The position numbers were made by a program, and so were the translations under genes. Of a stretch of 64,000 nucleotides of DNA, positions 55,053-64,000 are shown piece by piece; the stretch's first letter is position 1; each line of letters starts with the position of its first letter. The DNA lies in the NCBI GenBank assembly GCA_031296755.1, contig JAUMMZ010000032.1, positions 62,001 to 126,000 of the forward strand, in the 5' to 3' direction. A model generated the notes under the pieces. The model was not told where the DNA came from. It ran no database searches and worked only from the letters and a program-made list of their open reading frames with translations. Source of the DNA: Collinsella sp. Lineage in GTDB: Bacteria; Actinomycetota; Coriobacteriia; Coriobacteriales; Coriobacteriaceae.

Positions 55053-56549
55053 ATGAATGATGAGACGATGGGCCAAGAGGATGCGGCCCAAGATGCAGAA
55101 GCTTGCGCTGAGGCCTTGGAGAGCTTAGACCGGATTTCACTCGATGAGATTGCGTTTGACGATTCGGGCGTTGATGTGCAGGATGAGCCGGAAGCCGAGG
55201 CGCAGTCCGATGGTCAGGATGCAGACGACGTTGAGCCTGCCGAAGATGGGGCAGGTCACGAAGACACCGATAGCGAGGCCGGCAACCAGCCCGAATCCGA
55301 CACAGGCGAGGAAACCGTCCTGCTCGACAGCTTGCCGGCCGAAGATTCGCTGACCCGCGAGCTTCCCGGCCTGGGCTCCGCTCCTGCCGTGGACGAGACC
55401 ATCGCCATGGGCGATATTCCCCTACCGTCCGTTCCCTCGGCACGCGAAGCCGAGGTTCGTCATCGTAAGATGTCGCCCAAGCGCCGCAATCTGATGGTCG
55501 CCGGTGTCGTGGCCGTCGCGCTCGTCGCCGGCGGTGCAGGCTATGCTGCCTGGAACGGATATCAGCAAGAGCAGGCTGCCGCTGTCGCCGCCAATGCCCA
55601 CACGATGATGTCAGTGCAGATTGGCGTGCATGCCGCGGGCCTCGACTGCTCAACTGACTCCAAGATTCCCGTACAGGTGAGCGGTCAGGATTCTGACGGC
55701 TCCTCCGTGAGCGAAACGCTCTATGTTGACGAGCACGGCCGCGGCATCAAACTGCTGCCCGGCGATTACACGCTCTCCATCGCTGCCTCCCCCATCGCGG
55801 CCGACGGCACCATCTATACCGTCCCGACCACCAAGACGCAGGTCACCGTTAAGAGCGATGGACAGGATTTAAGTGCCCAGGCCACCTTTAAGCTCAAAGT
55901 GCCTTCGGCCGACACGGTGACTGACGACCAGATCGATGCCGCCGCCAAGTATGCCGAAGAGGGCGGTGCGAGCTCCGCCGCGGCTGCCAAAGTGCTCCAG
56001 CAGGCAGCAACCGCGCGGCGCGACGCCGCCGTCAATGCCGTGAGCGCGCAAAAGGCACAGGCATCCCGTGATGCTGACGCCCGTCACAAGGCAACCGACC
56101 TTTACCAGCTCGATATCCCCGTCGAGTGGTACGGCAAGGTCGAGACTTGGCAGAATGGCAGCACGCTATGCATCTATCTGGGCGACGACGCCAATACGCC
56201 GCTCGTGACGCTCGTCGCGGTGCGCGAGGGCGAGAGCTTTACGCCCGATGAAGGCGATACGGTTTTGGGCGCGGCCAATCTAGGCAACGGTTATACCGTC
56301 TACGCCAGCGGCCCCGTCTATCCGTACGTGGTGCCCCAGACCATCAACGGACAGACGCAGAACCCCGTGTCAACCTACCCCATGGACACGGCCATTGAGC
56401 TTGTCGAGCTTACGACCGGCAACCGCTATACCTATAGCCAGATCAAGAACGTGCTGGTCGGCAAAGACGGCAAGGCCGACGCCGCCGCCAAACTCGAGAC
56501 CGACTACCTCGCCCAGATTCTGATGCCGAGTATCAAAGCCCAGGACTAG
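55053..56549 (+). CDS. single-pass membrane protein with acidic cytoplasmic tail
   Basis: 498 residues. The first 135 are acidic and disordered (Glu, Asp, Ala), with Thr-containing ETVLLDSLP and DETIAMGDIP segments that could be kinase targets. Basic KMSPKRRN leads to one membrane segment (about 147-167, LMVAGVVAVALVAGGAGYAAW). The extracellular part has a beta-rich domain (180-290), an Ala-rich helix (295-355) and a C-terminal domain (YQLDIPVEWYGKVETWQNG). No known family. GGGGG precedes the ATG at short distance. Confidence 0.65.
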   Translation: MNDETMGQEDAAQDAEACAEALESLDRISLDEIAFDDSGVDVQDEPEAEAQSDGQDADDVEPAEDGAGHEDTDSEAGNQPESDTGEETVLLDSLPAEDSLTRELPGLGSAPAVDETIAMGDIPLPSVPSAREAEVRHRKMSPKRRNLMVAGVVAVALVAGGAGYAAWNGYQQEQAAAVAANAHTMMSVQIGVHAAGLDCSTDSKIPVQVSGQDSDGSSVSETLYVDEHGRGIKLLPGDYTLSIAASPIAADGTIYTVPTTKTQVTVKSDGQDLSAQATFKLKVPSADTVTDDQIDAAAKYAEEGGASSAAAAKVLQQAATARRDAAVNAVSAQKAQASRDADARHKATDLYQLDIPVEWYGKVETWQNGSTLCIYLGDDANTPLVTLVAVREGESFTPDEGDTVLGAANLGNGYTVYASGPVYPYVVPQTINGQTQNPVSTYPMDTAIELVELTTGNRYTYSQIKNVLVGKDGKADAAAKLETDYLAQILMPSIKAQD

Positions 56550-56622
56550 CCTGGCGCAGCAAGGTGCTCCCCAACCGTGATGAGGGAGCCAGGAGGTCCT
56601 GACCCCACAGGTCCATAGATGA

Positions 56623-57975
56623 TTAGGCAAGGAGCCACTTCCATGCGGGCACAACGTGGACCACACCGTGCTCGCATGAAATATCGGTCTGTTCATCCAT
56701 GGTAACGATTGCCGACTCGCCAAGATCGAACTGGGCCATCGAGGCATCAAGCGCGGCAATTTCGCGCTCGCGCGTTTTCTCACGTGCCATATCCGCACTC
56801 ACCTGAATCAGGCTATAAGCCCGCATGAGAAGCGCGTCCCCAGCTACAAAGTCCACCTCATGGCTTTTGCTCTTCTCTTTGATCAGCAGGCGGCAGACCG
56901 AGCCGGTCCTCACCGCGGGAGTCTTTCTTCTTAGCGCATTGAACACTGCGGTCTCGAGCCTCTGGCCCTGGTCCAATGCTGATGCGGGAGAGAATGCTCC
57001 AAACATCGCAGGGTCGACAGCGTAGACCTTAGACGCAGACCGCATGTTATTTGCCAGTGAACGCGTGAACTCCGGCACAGAAAATAACAGGTAGGCGTCC
57101 TCATAATACTCAAGTAAATCGCTGAGCGAATTACGACTGACGGGTATCTGTCTGCTCTTGAACTCGTTGTACACTTTGTTCACTGACAGCTCTCGTCCCG
57201 AAGATGCCATACACCGCGTCAAGAACAGCGATGCCAGGCGAGGGTTCTTGACGTCGTAACGCTCAACGACGTCCATAGCGACCGTTCGCGAAGCATATTC
57301 CTGTAGCAGCTGAATCGCGTCTGTGGGCGTCTGCTCAAGTGTCGCGATGAATCCCCCTTGTTCAAGATACCCGATCAGATGATGTCGAAGCAGCGCTGCA
57401 TCGCTCGGGGAAAAGGTCGCATCTGGCTCGAGAACGCTCCCCGTCTTATATCGAACGTATTCCGAAAAACTCAACGGAAAAAGCTCTCGCACAAGAGAAC
57501 GACCCCTGAACTCGCTCTTAAGTTCTGAGGACAGCATCTTAGAAGAAGATCCCGTCACATAGACGGTCGCTTTCTCCGTATCGACTACACGCCGCAGAAA
57601 CGCACCCCATTCGGGAATTTCCTGGATCTCGTCAAAGAAAATGTAAGCGCCCTCGGTTCGAGCAACAGGATACAGCGCATAGAACGTGTCGAGCACGTCC
57701 GCCAGCAGCGATGGCTCATACGGGCGCAAGCGCTCATCCTCAAAATTGAAGTAAAGCATCCGGTCAAGCTCGACGCCCCGGCTCTGAAGCCGCCGCATCT
57801 CCTGATACAGGCGATACGTCTTTCCACAACGGCGGGCCCCCACAATCACATTTACGATGTTGTCACGCTTTGGCTCCTGTGGGTTTCCTAGATCAAGGTC
57901 TCGCTCAAAGACCTGCGGAACCCCCTGCTGTTCAAAGTCCTTTATTTTCTGGGCGATCAAGTCGTTGAATGCCAT
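56623..57975 (-). CDS. AAA ATPase of the DUF4143 type
   Basis: 450 residues. Walker A GARRCGKT (46-53), Walker B YIFFDEIQEI (111-120), sensor VYVTGSSSK, then RELFPLSFSEYVRYK, a helical region, and a C-terminal nuclease-like core with SHEVDFVAGD (DUF4143). These proteins are widespread in gut anaerobes; some act in defence, but most have no known role. GGAG lies 4 bases before the ATG. Single gene, with a long palindrome over its promoter. 73 bp from the convergent membrane-protein gene. Confidence 0.85.
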   Translation of the reverse strand: MAFNDLIAQKIKDFEQQGVPQVFERDLDLGNPQEPKRDNIVNVIVGARRCGKTYRLYQEMRRLQSRGVELDRMLYFNFEDERLRPYEPSLLADVLDTFYALYPVARTEGAYIFFDEIQEIPEWGAFLRRVVDTEKATVYVTGSSSKMLSSELKSEFRGRSLVRELFPLSFSEYVRYKTGSVLEPDATFSPSDAALLRHHLIGYLEQGGFIATLEQTPTDAIQLLQEYASRTVAMDVVERYDVKNPRLASLFLTRCMASSGRELSVNKVYNEFKSRQIPVSRNSLSDLLEYYEDAYLLFSVPEFTRSLANNMRSASKVYAVDPAMFGAFSPASALDQGQRLETAVFNALRRKTPAVRTGSVCRLLIKEKSKSHEVDFVAGDALLMRAYSLIQVSADMAREKTREREIAALDASMAQFDLGESAIVTMDEQTDISCEHGVVHVVPAWKWLLA

Positions 57976-57982
57976 GATTCTC

Positions 57983-58044
57983 CAATCTTGCTCTCTAGCT
58001 AATCAAAATTATACCGATTCTTGATTAATTAGAGAGCAAGATTG
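57983..58044 (-). promoter_or_regulatory. 24-bp inverted repeat surrounding the AAA ATPase promoter
   Basis: Arms 57983-58006 and 58021-58044 pair at 22 of 24 positions, with a 14-base spacer that includes part of TATAAT (minus strand, about 58008-58013). The gene starts 8 bp beyond the left arm. The message would begin with half of a hairpin, or the sites bind a dimeric repressor. Confidence 0.6.
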
Positions 58045-58206
58045 TGTGTAGCTTGATTAACACTTAAGCAAGTTTTATCACCGTTATTGCTCCGAAGGAT
58101 ATCGAGTGGCTAAGAGGACAACCGAGCTCGAATGCGACTCCCCGAGCAGTCAATCTGGGACGGGGCTTTTTTGACTACCCTCCCCCTGTAGAAAAATCCC
58201 TAACGC

Positions 58207-58272
58207 AGTTGCGGTGAAATAGGGCTGTTTTTGCTGGTCAAACCGCAAAACAGTCCCTATTTCACCGCAACT
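58207..58272. repeat. palindromic repeat family 1, copy D
   Basis: Starts AGTTGCGGTGAAATAGGGCT and ends with the complementary arm at 58272; same subtype as copy A but with one base lost in the left arm (GGGCTG against CAGTCCC). It lies 24 bp beyond the stop of the small gene at 58297. The stretch 58045-58206 shows no gene. Confidence 0.8.
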
Positions 58273-58296
58273 TATTGGTGGCCTTTTGGGTGGCAC

Positions 58297-58500
58297 TTAG
58301 CGCCAGGGGTCGGCTTCGAACATCGGCTCGCGCTCGGGGCGGCGATCGCTGTAGGGATCGTAGCCGTCATCGTCCTCGTTCTCGGCACGGATGTAGGGGT
58401 CGCGCGGCTTGGGCGCCGGTTTGGGAGAAGCCTTCGGTGCGACCGGCGCGGCGGGCGCTGCCTCAGCAACCGGTGCGTGCGTCTTGTTCTCGTCTTTCAT
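58297..58500 (-). CDS. small disordered hypothetical protein
   Basis: 67 residues, Ala/Pro-rich then acidic (APAAPVAPKASPKPAPKP; ENEDDDGYDPYSDRRPERE). No fold expected. The ATG at 58498-58500 has AAGGAG 8 bases upstream; earlier ATGs do not fit as well. Downstream of clpB on the same strand but after a strong terminator. Could be a false gene in GC-rich DNA, but the ribosome site supports it. Confidence 0.5.
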   Translation of the reverse strand: MKDENKTHAPVAEAAPAAPVAPKASPKPAPKPRDPYIRAENEDDDGYDPYSDRRPEREPMFEADPWR

Positions 58501-58552
58501 CTGCATATCTCCTTGCCATGTGCTCATGCTCAACATCATCGATTGTCGCACG

Positions 58553-58587
58553 AAAAAGGGCGGCGGACCCGATTGGATCCGCCGCCC
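58553..58587 (-). terminator. Rho-independent terminator of clpB
   Basis: 10-bp perfect stem GGGCGGCGGA/TCCGCCGCCC followed on the minus strand by TTTTTCG. 44 bp beyond the clpB stop. Confidence 0.88.
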
Positions 58588-58630
58588 TTGGCGTTTTGCG
58601 ATGAGGTGCGGTTAAAGCCGGCCCCATAAT

Positions 58631-61258
58631 TTACTCTGCGTCGGGGACCTCGTAGGTGGCCGCCGGCGTGTTGTCGCACACGACGGTAAAGCCACCGTCC
58701 TTGTCGACATCGACCGTCACCTGATCGCCCTCGCGCACCGTGCCGTCGATGATAGCGGCGGCGATGGCATCCACGACCTCGCGCTGAACCAGACGCTTGA
58801 GCGGACGGGCGCCAAAGACCGGGTCCAGGCCGCCCACGGCGAGCATCTGCTTGGCCGCCGGGGTGATGGCAAGCGTCATGCGCTCCTTGGCCAGACGCGC
58901 GCGGACGTCGGCGAGCTGGATGTCGACGATCTTCTCGATCTGCGCCATACCGAGCGGATGGAACACCACGATATCGTCGATACGGTTGAGGAACTCGGGG
59001 CGGAAGGTCTGAGCCATGGCCGCGTCGACCTGATGGCGCATCTCCTCCTCGTCCTTGCCGGAAAGCTCGGCGATAGCCTTGGAGCCCACGTTAGACGTCA
59101 TGATGATGATCGTGTTCTTGAAGGACACCTGACGACCCTGGCCATCGGTCAGACGGCCGTCGTCGAGCACCTGCAACAGCACGTTGAAGACATCAGGATG
59201 AGCCTTCTCCATCTCGTCGAGCAAGATTACGGAGTACGGGCGACGGCGCACGGCCTCGGTGAGCTGGCCGCCCTCGTCGTAGCCCACGTATCCCGGGGGC
59301 GCACCGATCAGACGCTGGACGCTGAACTTCTCCATGTATTCGGACATGTCGATACGCACGAGCGCGCGCTCGTCATCGAACAGGCACTCGGCCAGCGCCT
59401 TGGCGAGCTCGGTCTTGCCCACGCCGGTGGGACCCAGGAAGAAGAAGCTTCCGATGGGCTTGTCCGGATCGGAGAGGCCCGCACGGCTGCGGCGCACAGC
59501 TGCGGCGACGGCGGAGACGGCCTCGTCCTGGCCGATGACGCGCTTATGCAGCTCGCCCTCCAAGCCCTTGAGCTTGTCGAGTTCGCCCTGCATCATCTTG
59601 GACACGGGCACGCCGGTCCAGGCGCTCACGACCTCGGCGATCTCATCGGAGGTCACCTGTTCGTTGAGGCCCTCGCCGTCCTGCTGCTTTTGCGCCTCGA
59701 GCGCGGCCTCGGAATCCTGAATCTGCTGCTGCAGGCCCGGAATCACGGAGTAGCGCAGCTCGGACGCACGACCCAAATCGCCGTTGCGCGTCGCGCGCTC
59801 CTCCTCGCTCTTGGCCTCGTCAAGCTGGCTCTTAAGCTCCTGCACGTGGTCAATGGCGTTCTTCTGGTTGAGCCAGCCGGCCTTTTGCACGTTGAGTTTT
59901 TCCTGGACCTCGGCAATCTCCTGGCGCAGGGCCTCCAGACGCTCCTTGGAGGCGTCATCGGTCTCTTTCATGAGCGCCTGTTCCTCGATCTGCAGCTGAG
60001 TGAGCTGACGCGTGGTGGCGTCGATCTCGACCGGCATGCTGTCGAGTTCCATGCGCAGGCGGCTTGCCGCCTCATCGACCAAATCGATGGCCTTGTCGGG
60101 CAGGAAGCGGTCGGCGATGTAGCGATCGGAGAGGTCGGCAGCTGCCACGAGCGCGCTATCGGTGATATGCACACCGTGGAAGATCTCGTACTTCTCCTTC
60201 AGACCACGCAGGATCGAAATGGTGTCCTCGACGGTAGGCTCGGAGACCATCACAGTCTGGAAACGGCGGGCGAGCGCCGCGTCCTTCTCGATGTACTTGC
60301 GATACTCGTCGAGCGTGGTCGCGCCGATTGCATGTAGGTCGCCACGGGCGAGCGCCGGCTTGAGGATGTTGCCGGCGTCCATGGAGCCCTCGGTGGCACC
60401 CGCGCCCACGATGGTGTGAAGCTCATCGATGAACAGGATGACCTTACCCTCGGACTTCTGTACTTCCTTGAGCACGGCCTTCAAGCGGTCCTCGAACTCG
60501 CCACGGTACTTGGCGCCGGCGACTAGCGCGCTCATGTCGAGCTCGATGAGGTCGCGATCGCGCAGCGTGCTCGGCACGTCGCCGGCCACGATACGCTGGG
60601 CGATGCCCTCGACGATGGCCGTCTTGCCGACGCCCGGCTCGCCAATGAGCACGGGGTTGTTCTTGGTGCGGCGGGACAGGACCTGGATGGTGCGACGGAT
60701 CTCATCGGTACGGCCGATGACCGGGTCGAGCTTGCCGGCACGGGCCAGGTCGCAGATGTTGCGTCCGTACTGCTCCAGCGCCTCAAACTGGGTCTTGTCC
60801 TCGGCAGATGTCACGCGGTCATCGCCGCGCAGCTCCTCGTAGACCTGCTCGATGCGCTCCTTGGTGACGCCGGCGTCGCGAAGAACGCAGCCGGCCTCGC
60901 CCTTGTCCTCGGCAAGCGCCATCAGCAGATGCTCGGTCACCACAAAGCTGTCGCCCATCTTGGTGGCCTTCTTCTCGGCCTTCTCGATGACGCGAACGAG
61001 CTCGTTGGACAGGCCCATCTGCTGACCCTCGCCCGAAACCTTGGGCGCGTGGTCGATGGCGTCCTGTGTGGAGCGTGCGAGCTGGGCTGGGTCGGCACCA
61101 ATGCGCTCGATAATCACGGAGATATTGCGCTCACCGGCACCGAGCAGGGCAGACAGCAGGTGAATCGGCTCCACCGCGCCGGCCTGCGCATCGGCAGCCG
61201 TGCTCATGGCGGTCTGCAACGCCTCGCGCGACGTCATTGCTAGCTTATCGATTCTCAT
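58631..61258 (-). CDS. clpB: ATP-dependent disaggregase ClpB
   Basis: 875 residues, normal length. N-terminal Clp repeat domain (1-145), first AAA domain with Walker A GEPGVGKT at 206-213, long coiled-coil M domain (about 400-520, [15 protein letters not shown]), second AAA domain with GPTGVGKT near 605 and [13 protein letters not shown], and C-terminal [13 protein letters not shown]. It rescues aggregated proteins with DnaK. AGAGGTG precedes the ATG. No clear HAIR or CIRCE box was found upstream; only an AT-rich inverted repeat, ATCTTATA/TATAAGAT at 61337-61372. Confidence 0.97.
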   Translation of the reverse strand: MRIDKLAMTSREALQTAMSTAADAQAGAVEPIHLLSALLGAGERNISVIIERIGADPAQLARSTQDAIDHAPKVSGEGQQMGLSNELVRVIEKAEKKATKMGDSFVVTEHLLMALAEDKGEAGCVLRDAGVTKERIEQVYEELRGDDRVTSAEDKTQFEALEQYGRNICDLARAGKLDPVIGRTDEIRRTIQVLSRRTKNNPVLIGEPGVGKTAIVEGIAQRIVAGDVPSTLRDRDLIELDMSALVAGAKYRGEFEDRLKAVLKEVQKSEGKVILFIDELHTIVGAGATEGSMDAGNILKPALARGDLHAIGATTLDEYRKYIEKDAALARRFQTVMVSEPTVEDTISILRGLKEKYEIFHGVHITDSALVAAADLSDRYIADRFLPDKAIDLVDEAASRLRMELDSMPVEIDATTRQLTQLQIEEQALMKETDDASKERLEALRQEIAEVQEKLNVQKAGWLNQKNAIDHVQELKSQLDEAKSEEERATRNGDLGRASELRYSVIPGLQQQIQDSEAALEAQKQQDGEGLNEQVTSDEIAEVVSAWTGVPVSKMMQGELDKLKGLEGELHKRVIGQDEAVSAVAAAVRRSRAGLSDPDKPIGSFFFLGPTGVGKTELAKALAECLFDDERALVRIDMSEYMEKFSVQRLIGAPPGYVGYDEGGQLTEAVRRRPYSVILLDEMEKAHPDVFNVLLQVLDDGRLTDGQGRQVSFKNTIIIMTSNVGSKAIAELSGKDEEEMRHQVDAAMAQTFRPEFLNRIDDIVVFHPLGMAQIEKIVDIQLADVRARLAKERMTLAITPAAKQMLAVGGLDPVFGARPLKRLVQREVVDAIAAAIIDGTVREGDQVTVDVDKDGGFTVVCDNTPAATYEVPDAE

Positions 61259-61435
61259 GGAATCACCTCTCTTGGGGCGGCCGCCCTACGGGGCGGCTTC
61301 ACGTTGTTCGAGAAGTATTGTTGCCAGCTTTGCGAGATCTTATACATAAATCTAAGTCTCTATATATAAGATTTTATGAGTGATTAAGAGATAGGGGGCA
61401 GGCACGCTCACCCGCTGCGGCCTCGTCCCCTCACT

Positions 61436-61656
61436 ATCTCAATCTGTAACATCTATCGACCGTTTCCGGCTCCAGATGTTACAGATCGAGATGAAATGAC
61501 CAGCGGCACCCGTTTATCTAAATCTGTAACATCTACTCGGCAAATAGAGCCCTATCTGTTACAAAACGAGACGAACAGAAGATACCCGAATCGAAAATCT
61601 AAATCTGTAACACCAGGCCCACTTTTAGCGGCCAAGATGTTACAAATCGAGATTTA
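61436..61656. repeat. palindrome array, left block (3 units)
   Basis: Three units of about 57-60 bp, each an inverted repeat of the type ATCTCAATCTGTAACATCT ... AGATGTTACAGATCGAGAT. Unit 1: 61436-61454 with 61474-61492 (18 of 19 pair). Unit 2: 61516-61534 with 61554-61572. Unit 3: 61597-61611 with 61634-61656. Loops of about 20 bases differ. Two more units follow the gene at 61864-62511. Spacers are not of equal length and there is no cas gene, so this is not a CRISPR. Confidence 0.75.
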
Positions 61657-61863
61657 GTGAGAAGAGTATCGCTCAAAACTCGTGGACTCAATTTTGACCC
61701 CTCGCCCAGAATGAGGGGAGGCAAATATTCCTATTAGAGATCAAATCGAAGCCCAATAGGGCCTTTTCGCCCCGTCATTTCGACCGATCGCTTTCTTTTG
61801 AATATTGTCGTAAGCTGGTATCACTTATCTTAATGAATGCATACTGTTTGCGAGGTACCCGCC

Positions 61864-62511
61864 GTGAAACGCTCCACCTATATCGGCCTGCTCGTCTTAG
61901 CGTTTGCAATTACCGCAGTCGGCATGGGCATTATCTATCTCGCATTTCTCCCTGCCTCGGCAACGCAGGCGGCGGTTGAAACCGTAAGCTACCCCATCGA
62001 AATCCTCACCGATATCGTCAAACCCGATTCAATCACCGTCGATTTCGACGGTACGCCCGCAGCGCTTGGGGTCAGTAACTATCCCCGAATCGAACTTGGA
62101 GCCACGCGCTATACCCAAGATGAGCAGCTTATCGGCAAGGCAACCAGTTTACTCAAAGGCAAGACGTTTAAGCGATGGTACGGCGCCGCAATATATCGAG
62201 CCAAGAAAGGCCAAATGAATGGCGGGTATTATTCGACCCTTGAACTCGATGCGGCAAACGGGAGCAGACTGTGCAACGTCTCATACGACCCCGGCTGCGT
62301 GGACAATGAAGGACCGGGGGTCTATATCTCGGATGGCGACGTAATCTACGTCATGGAGGGCGACCAGACGGCAGTCGTCGATTTTATGGATCGGTGTACC
62401 GAGGATGCCTACGAACAAACCTGCGAGCCCGATCCGCAGACAGCGCGCAACAGTGGCTCGGCACGCACTTGGCTATTTGACGATGAAATAACCTGGACCC
62501 CATCGAAATAA
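61864..62511 (+). CDS. hypothetical membrane-anchored protein flanked by palindrome arrays
   Basis: 215 residues from a GTG with GAGG 8 bases upstream; an ATG nine codons earlier has no site. One membrane segment (about 6-30, IGLLVLAFAITAVGMGIIYLAF), then an extracellular domain with four or five cysteines (RLCNVSYDPGC, DRCTEDAYEQTCEPD) that may form disulfides. No family recognised. No partner gene on either side; it stands alone between two palindrome blocks and convergent to the aconitase-like gene. Confidence 0.6.
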   Translation: MKRSTYIGLLVLAFAITAVGMGIIYLAFLPASATQAAVETVSYPIEILTDIVKPDSITVDFDGTPAALGVSNYPRIELGATRYTQDEQLIGKATSLLKGKTFKRWYGAAIYRAKKGQMNGGYYSTLELDAANGSRLCNVSYDPGCVDNEGPGVYISDGDVIYVMEGDQTAVVDFMDRCTEDAYEQTCEPDPQTARNSGSARTWLFDDEITWTPSK

Positions 62512-62562
62512 GGTCCCGCCGGGCAGGCACCTTTGTGGTGGTTTCGGCTCCGATGTTCCACT

Positions 62563-62700
62563 GTCTCGATCTGTAACATCTAGCGGCCCTTTTCAATCCT
62601 AGATGTTACAGATCGAGATGAAATGATCGGCGGCGATCGTTTGTCTCAATCTGTAACAACCGCTCGTCAAATAGGGGCCCAGATGTTACAGGTCGAGACA
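62563..62700. repeat. palindrome array, right block (2 units)
   Basis: Unit 4: GTCTCGATCTGTAACATCTA (62563-62582) with its near-complement at 62600-62619. Unit 5: GTCTCAATCTGTAACA (62643-62658) with TGTTACAGGTCGAGAC (62684-62699). Same consensus as the left block. Confidence 0.75.
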
Positions 62701-62834
62701 AACGGAACCACCGCAAAGGCGCCTACCCCTTCATGGTGGTTTTCGACAAAAGAAGCCGCCCCGATAACAGAGGCGGCATCAAGCAAGTCTATTTATTAGC
62801 GTCCCTCAAGACCCAACGAGAACGCAGAAATGTA

Positions 62835-62908
62835 GCCCGGGGCTTACCCTTTCCCGAACGCGACCCTCGCGAAGCGCGTGAGCGGGCGGGAAAGGGTAAG
62901 CCCCGGGC
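62835..62908. terminator. long hairpin after the aconitase-like gene
   Basis: 22-bp perfect arms (62835-62856 and 62887-62908) enclosing a second small stem CGCG..CGCG. It starts 15 bp beyond the minus-strand stop. No T-run follows, so it may protect the 3' end rather than terminate. Confidence 0.6.
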
Positions 62909-62923
62909 GGACAATTAAGTGCG

Positions 62924-64000
62924 TTACTCGGCAGCGGCCTTGAACTTGTTGTAGTTGATCAGGCAGCCAGCCTTGACGATGGCACGCTCCTCTGCCGTCA
63001 TATCGGCAATGTAGAGCTCAATCTGCTCGACCGCACCATCGGCGCGCACCACGTAGGCGGCGATGCCCTTCAGGTCGCCATCGAGCGCGGCGCGGATACC
63101 CGGCACAAAGACGTAGTCGCCCACCTCAAAGCTGGGCTCGGCCTCCATCTGGAAGGGCACCATGCCCCAGTTCATCACGTTGGAGCGATAGCGCTTGGTG
63201 GCGTACTCGTGGACGATGTTGGCCAAGCCGCCAATTACGCGCTGGCAGCTCGCGGCCTGCTCGCGGGCAGAACCGTCACCGGGCTTCTTGGCATAGAGCA
63301 TGGAGCCGTACTCAGTCGCCTTGGCATCGGCCGCGACACCCGCGCCGGTCAGCGCCTCAAACACGCTGGCAAGCTCGGCATCGAGTGCCGCCAGGTCGCC
63401 CGCTGCCTCGCCGGCAACGCGGCGCTTTTCCACCGCGTCGACCTCCTTGGAGCGGCCCACGTAGGCAGGGTCGCGACGGCTGAGCGTAAACTCGGCCAGA
63501 CCCAGCGGGTTGGAGCGGAAGGAGCTCGTCTCGCCCGAGGGAATGAGCTCGTCGGTCGTAGTGACCGGGTCCATGATCTTGGAGCACACCTTGAGCAGGA
63601 TGTCGTCGCCGAGAGGCTCCATCGCGGGCCACGGCTTGATGTTGGGGCCCTCGACCAGCTCGTCGGCCGGCTCAGCCTTGCCAAAGCCCCAGTACACGCG
63701 CTTCTTGTACGGCGCGTCGTCAAAGGTGTACTCGCAGGCCTCGTCCCAAGTCTCCTCGGGCAGGTCGGTCGCCGGCGTCAGGACGCCGCCGTTGGCAGCC
63801 GTCGCCGCAATGGAGCGGGCGTCCATCAGGGCCACGGCGCTCAGCTGACCGTTGCCCGGCTTGGAACCCTCGCGATTGGGGAAGTTGCGCGTGGTGTGGC
63901 GGATCGAAAGGCCGTTGTTGGCAGGCGTGTCGCCGGCGCCGAAGCACGGGCCGCAGAATGCCGTGCGCACAATCGCGCCGGCCTCCATAAGGTCGTAGAT
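62924..64000 (-). CDS. aconitase-family hydratase, C-terminal part (cut by window end)
   Basis: The frame is open to the right edge, so at least 358 residues are the C-terminal portion of a larger enzyme. [35 protein letters not shown] contains a cluster cysteine region and the RNFPNR substrate-binding motif of aconitases. The remainder (swivel domain) includes [27 protein letters not shown]. It resembles the YbhJ-type hydratase branch more than AcnA. Reaction probably isomerisation or hydration of a tricarboxylic or related acid; the exact substrate is uncertain. Confidence 0.8.
   Translation of the reverse strand: MYDLMEAGAIVRTAFCGPCFGAGDTPANNGLSIRHTTRNFPNREGSKPGNGQLSAVALMDARSIAATAANGGVLTPATDLPEETWDEACEYTFDDAPYKKRVYWGFGKAEPADELVEGPNIKPWPAMEPLGDDILLKVCSKIMDPVTTTDELIPSGETSSFRSNPLGLAEFTLSRRDPAYVGRSKEVDAVEKRRVAGEAAGDLAALDAELASVFEALTGAGVAADAKATEYGSMLYAKKPGDGSAREQAASCQRVIGGLANIVHEYATKRYRSNVMNWGMVPFQMEAEPSFEVGDYVFVPGIRAALDGDLKGIAAYVVRADGAVEQIELYIADMTAEERAIVKAGCLINYNKFKAAAE

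Noticed and set aside
61259..61435. Heat-shock operator (HAIR or CIRCE) before clpB
   Set aside because: Neither consensus can be found; only an AT-rich inverted repeat is present.
61436..62700. Possible CRISPR array
   Set aside because: The repeats are inverted pairs with variable loops, interrupted by a gene, and no cas genes are in the window.

Overview
The window looks like a chromosomal segment of a high-GC, anaerobic gut actinobacterium of the class Coriobacteriia, most likely Collinsella or a close relative. This is inferred from gene content and order, since no search was run. The evidence is the actinobacterial kinase/FHA/PP2C/RodA/PBP growth-control cluster, pyruvate:ferredoxin oxidoreductase as the pyruvate enzyme, a mannose-family PTS with a DUF956 companion, and DUF3830 and DUF5692 family proteins.

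Layout. 1-7.5 kb: end of a LytS-like sensor, an amidohydrolase with its APC permease, a membrane-anchored C39-type peptidase, carbamate kinase, and a DUF3830 gene paired with an unknown gene. 7.5-11.5 kb: a hairpin-dense spacer and nifJ. 12-15.7 kb: a compact operon of secreted protein, protein kinase and FHA protein. 15.7-16.4 kb: an IS200/IS605-type insertion. 16.4-21 kb: the dnaX, ybaB, recR group with a small membrane-protein gene inserted convergently. 21-32 kb: a growth and division cluster of YcxB-like protein, membrane kinase, FhaA, FhaB, PP2C phosphatase, a fused RodA-PBP protein and a PASTA kinase.

32.3-45.8 kb is an integrative mobilizable element inserted in the 3' half of tRNA-Arg(CCU). 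It is bounded by a perfect 49-bp direct repeat. It carries a tyrosine integrase, an Xis-like protein, a winged-helix protein, a cargo block (coiled-coil protein plus three calcineurin-like phosphoesterases), a 41-residue membrane peptide, a MobA-like relaxase and MobC with a hairpin-rich candidate oriT, a zinc-finger lipoprotein, a 1099-residue wall-anchored coiled-coil/CAP protein resembling surface-exclusion proteins, and an XRE regulator. No type IV secretion genes are present, so transfer would need a helper.

46-64 kb: the mannose PTS operon (manX, manY, manZ, manO), hypA, a 925-residue Fe-S/FAD oxidoreductase divergent from a TetR regulator and a DUF5692 membrane protein, an unknown membrane protein, a DUF4143-type AAA ATPase, clpB, a membrane-protein gene flanked by an array of palindromes, and the 3' part of an aconitase-family hydratase.

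Two repeat families stand out. Four copies of a 22-bp-armed palindrome lie just downstream of minus-strand genes at 11.9, 45.9, 49.6 and 58.2 kb. Five palindromic units containing CTGTAACA/TGTTACAG flank one gene at 61.4-62.7 kb.
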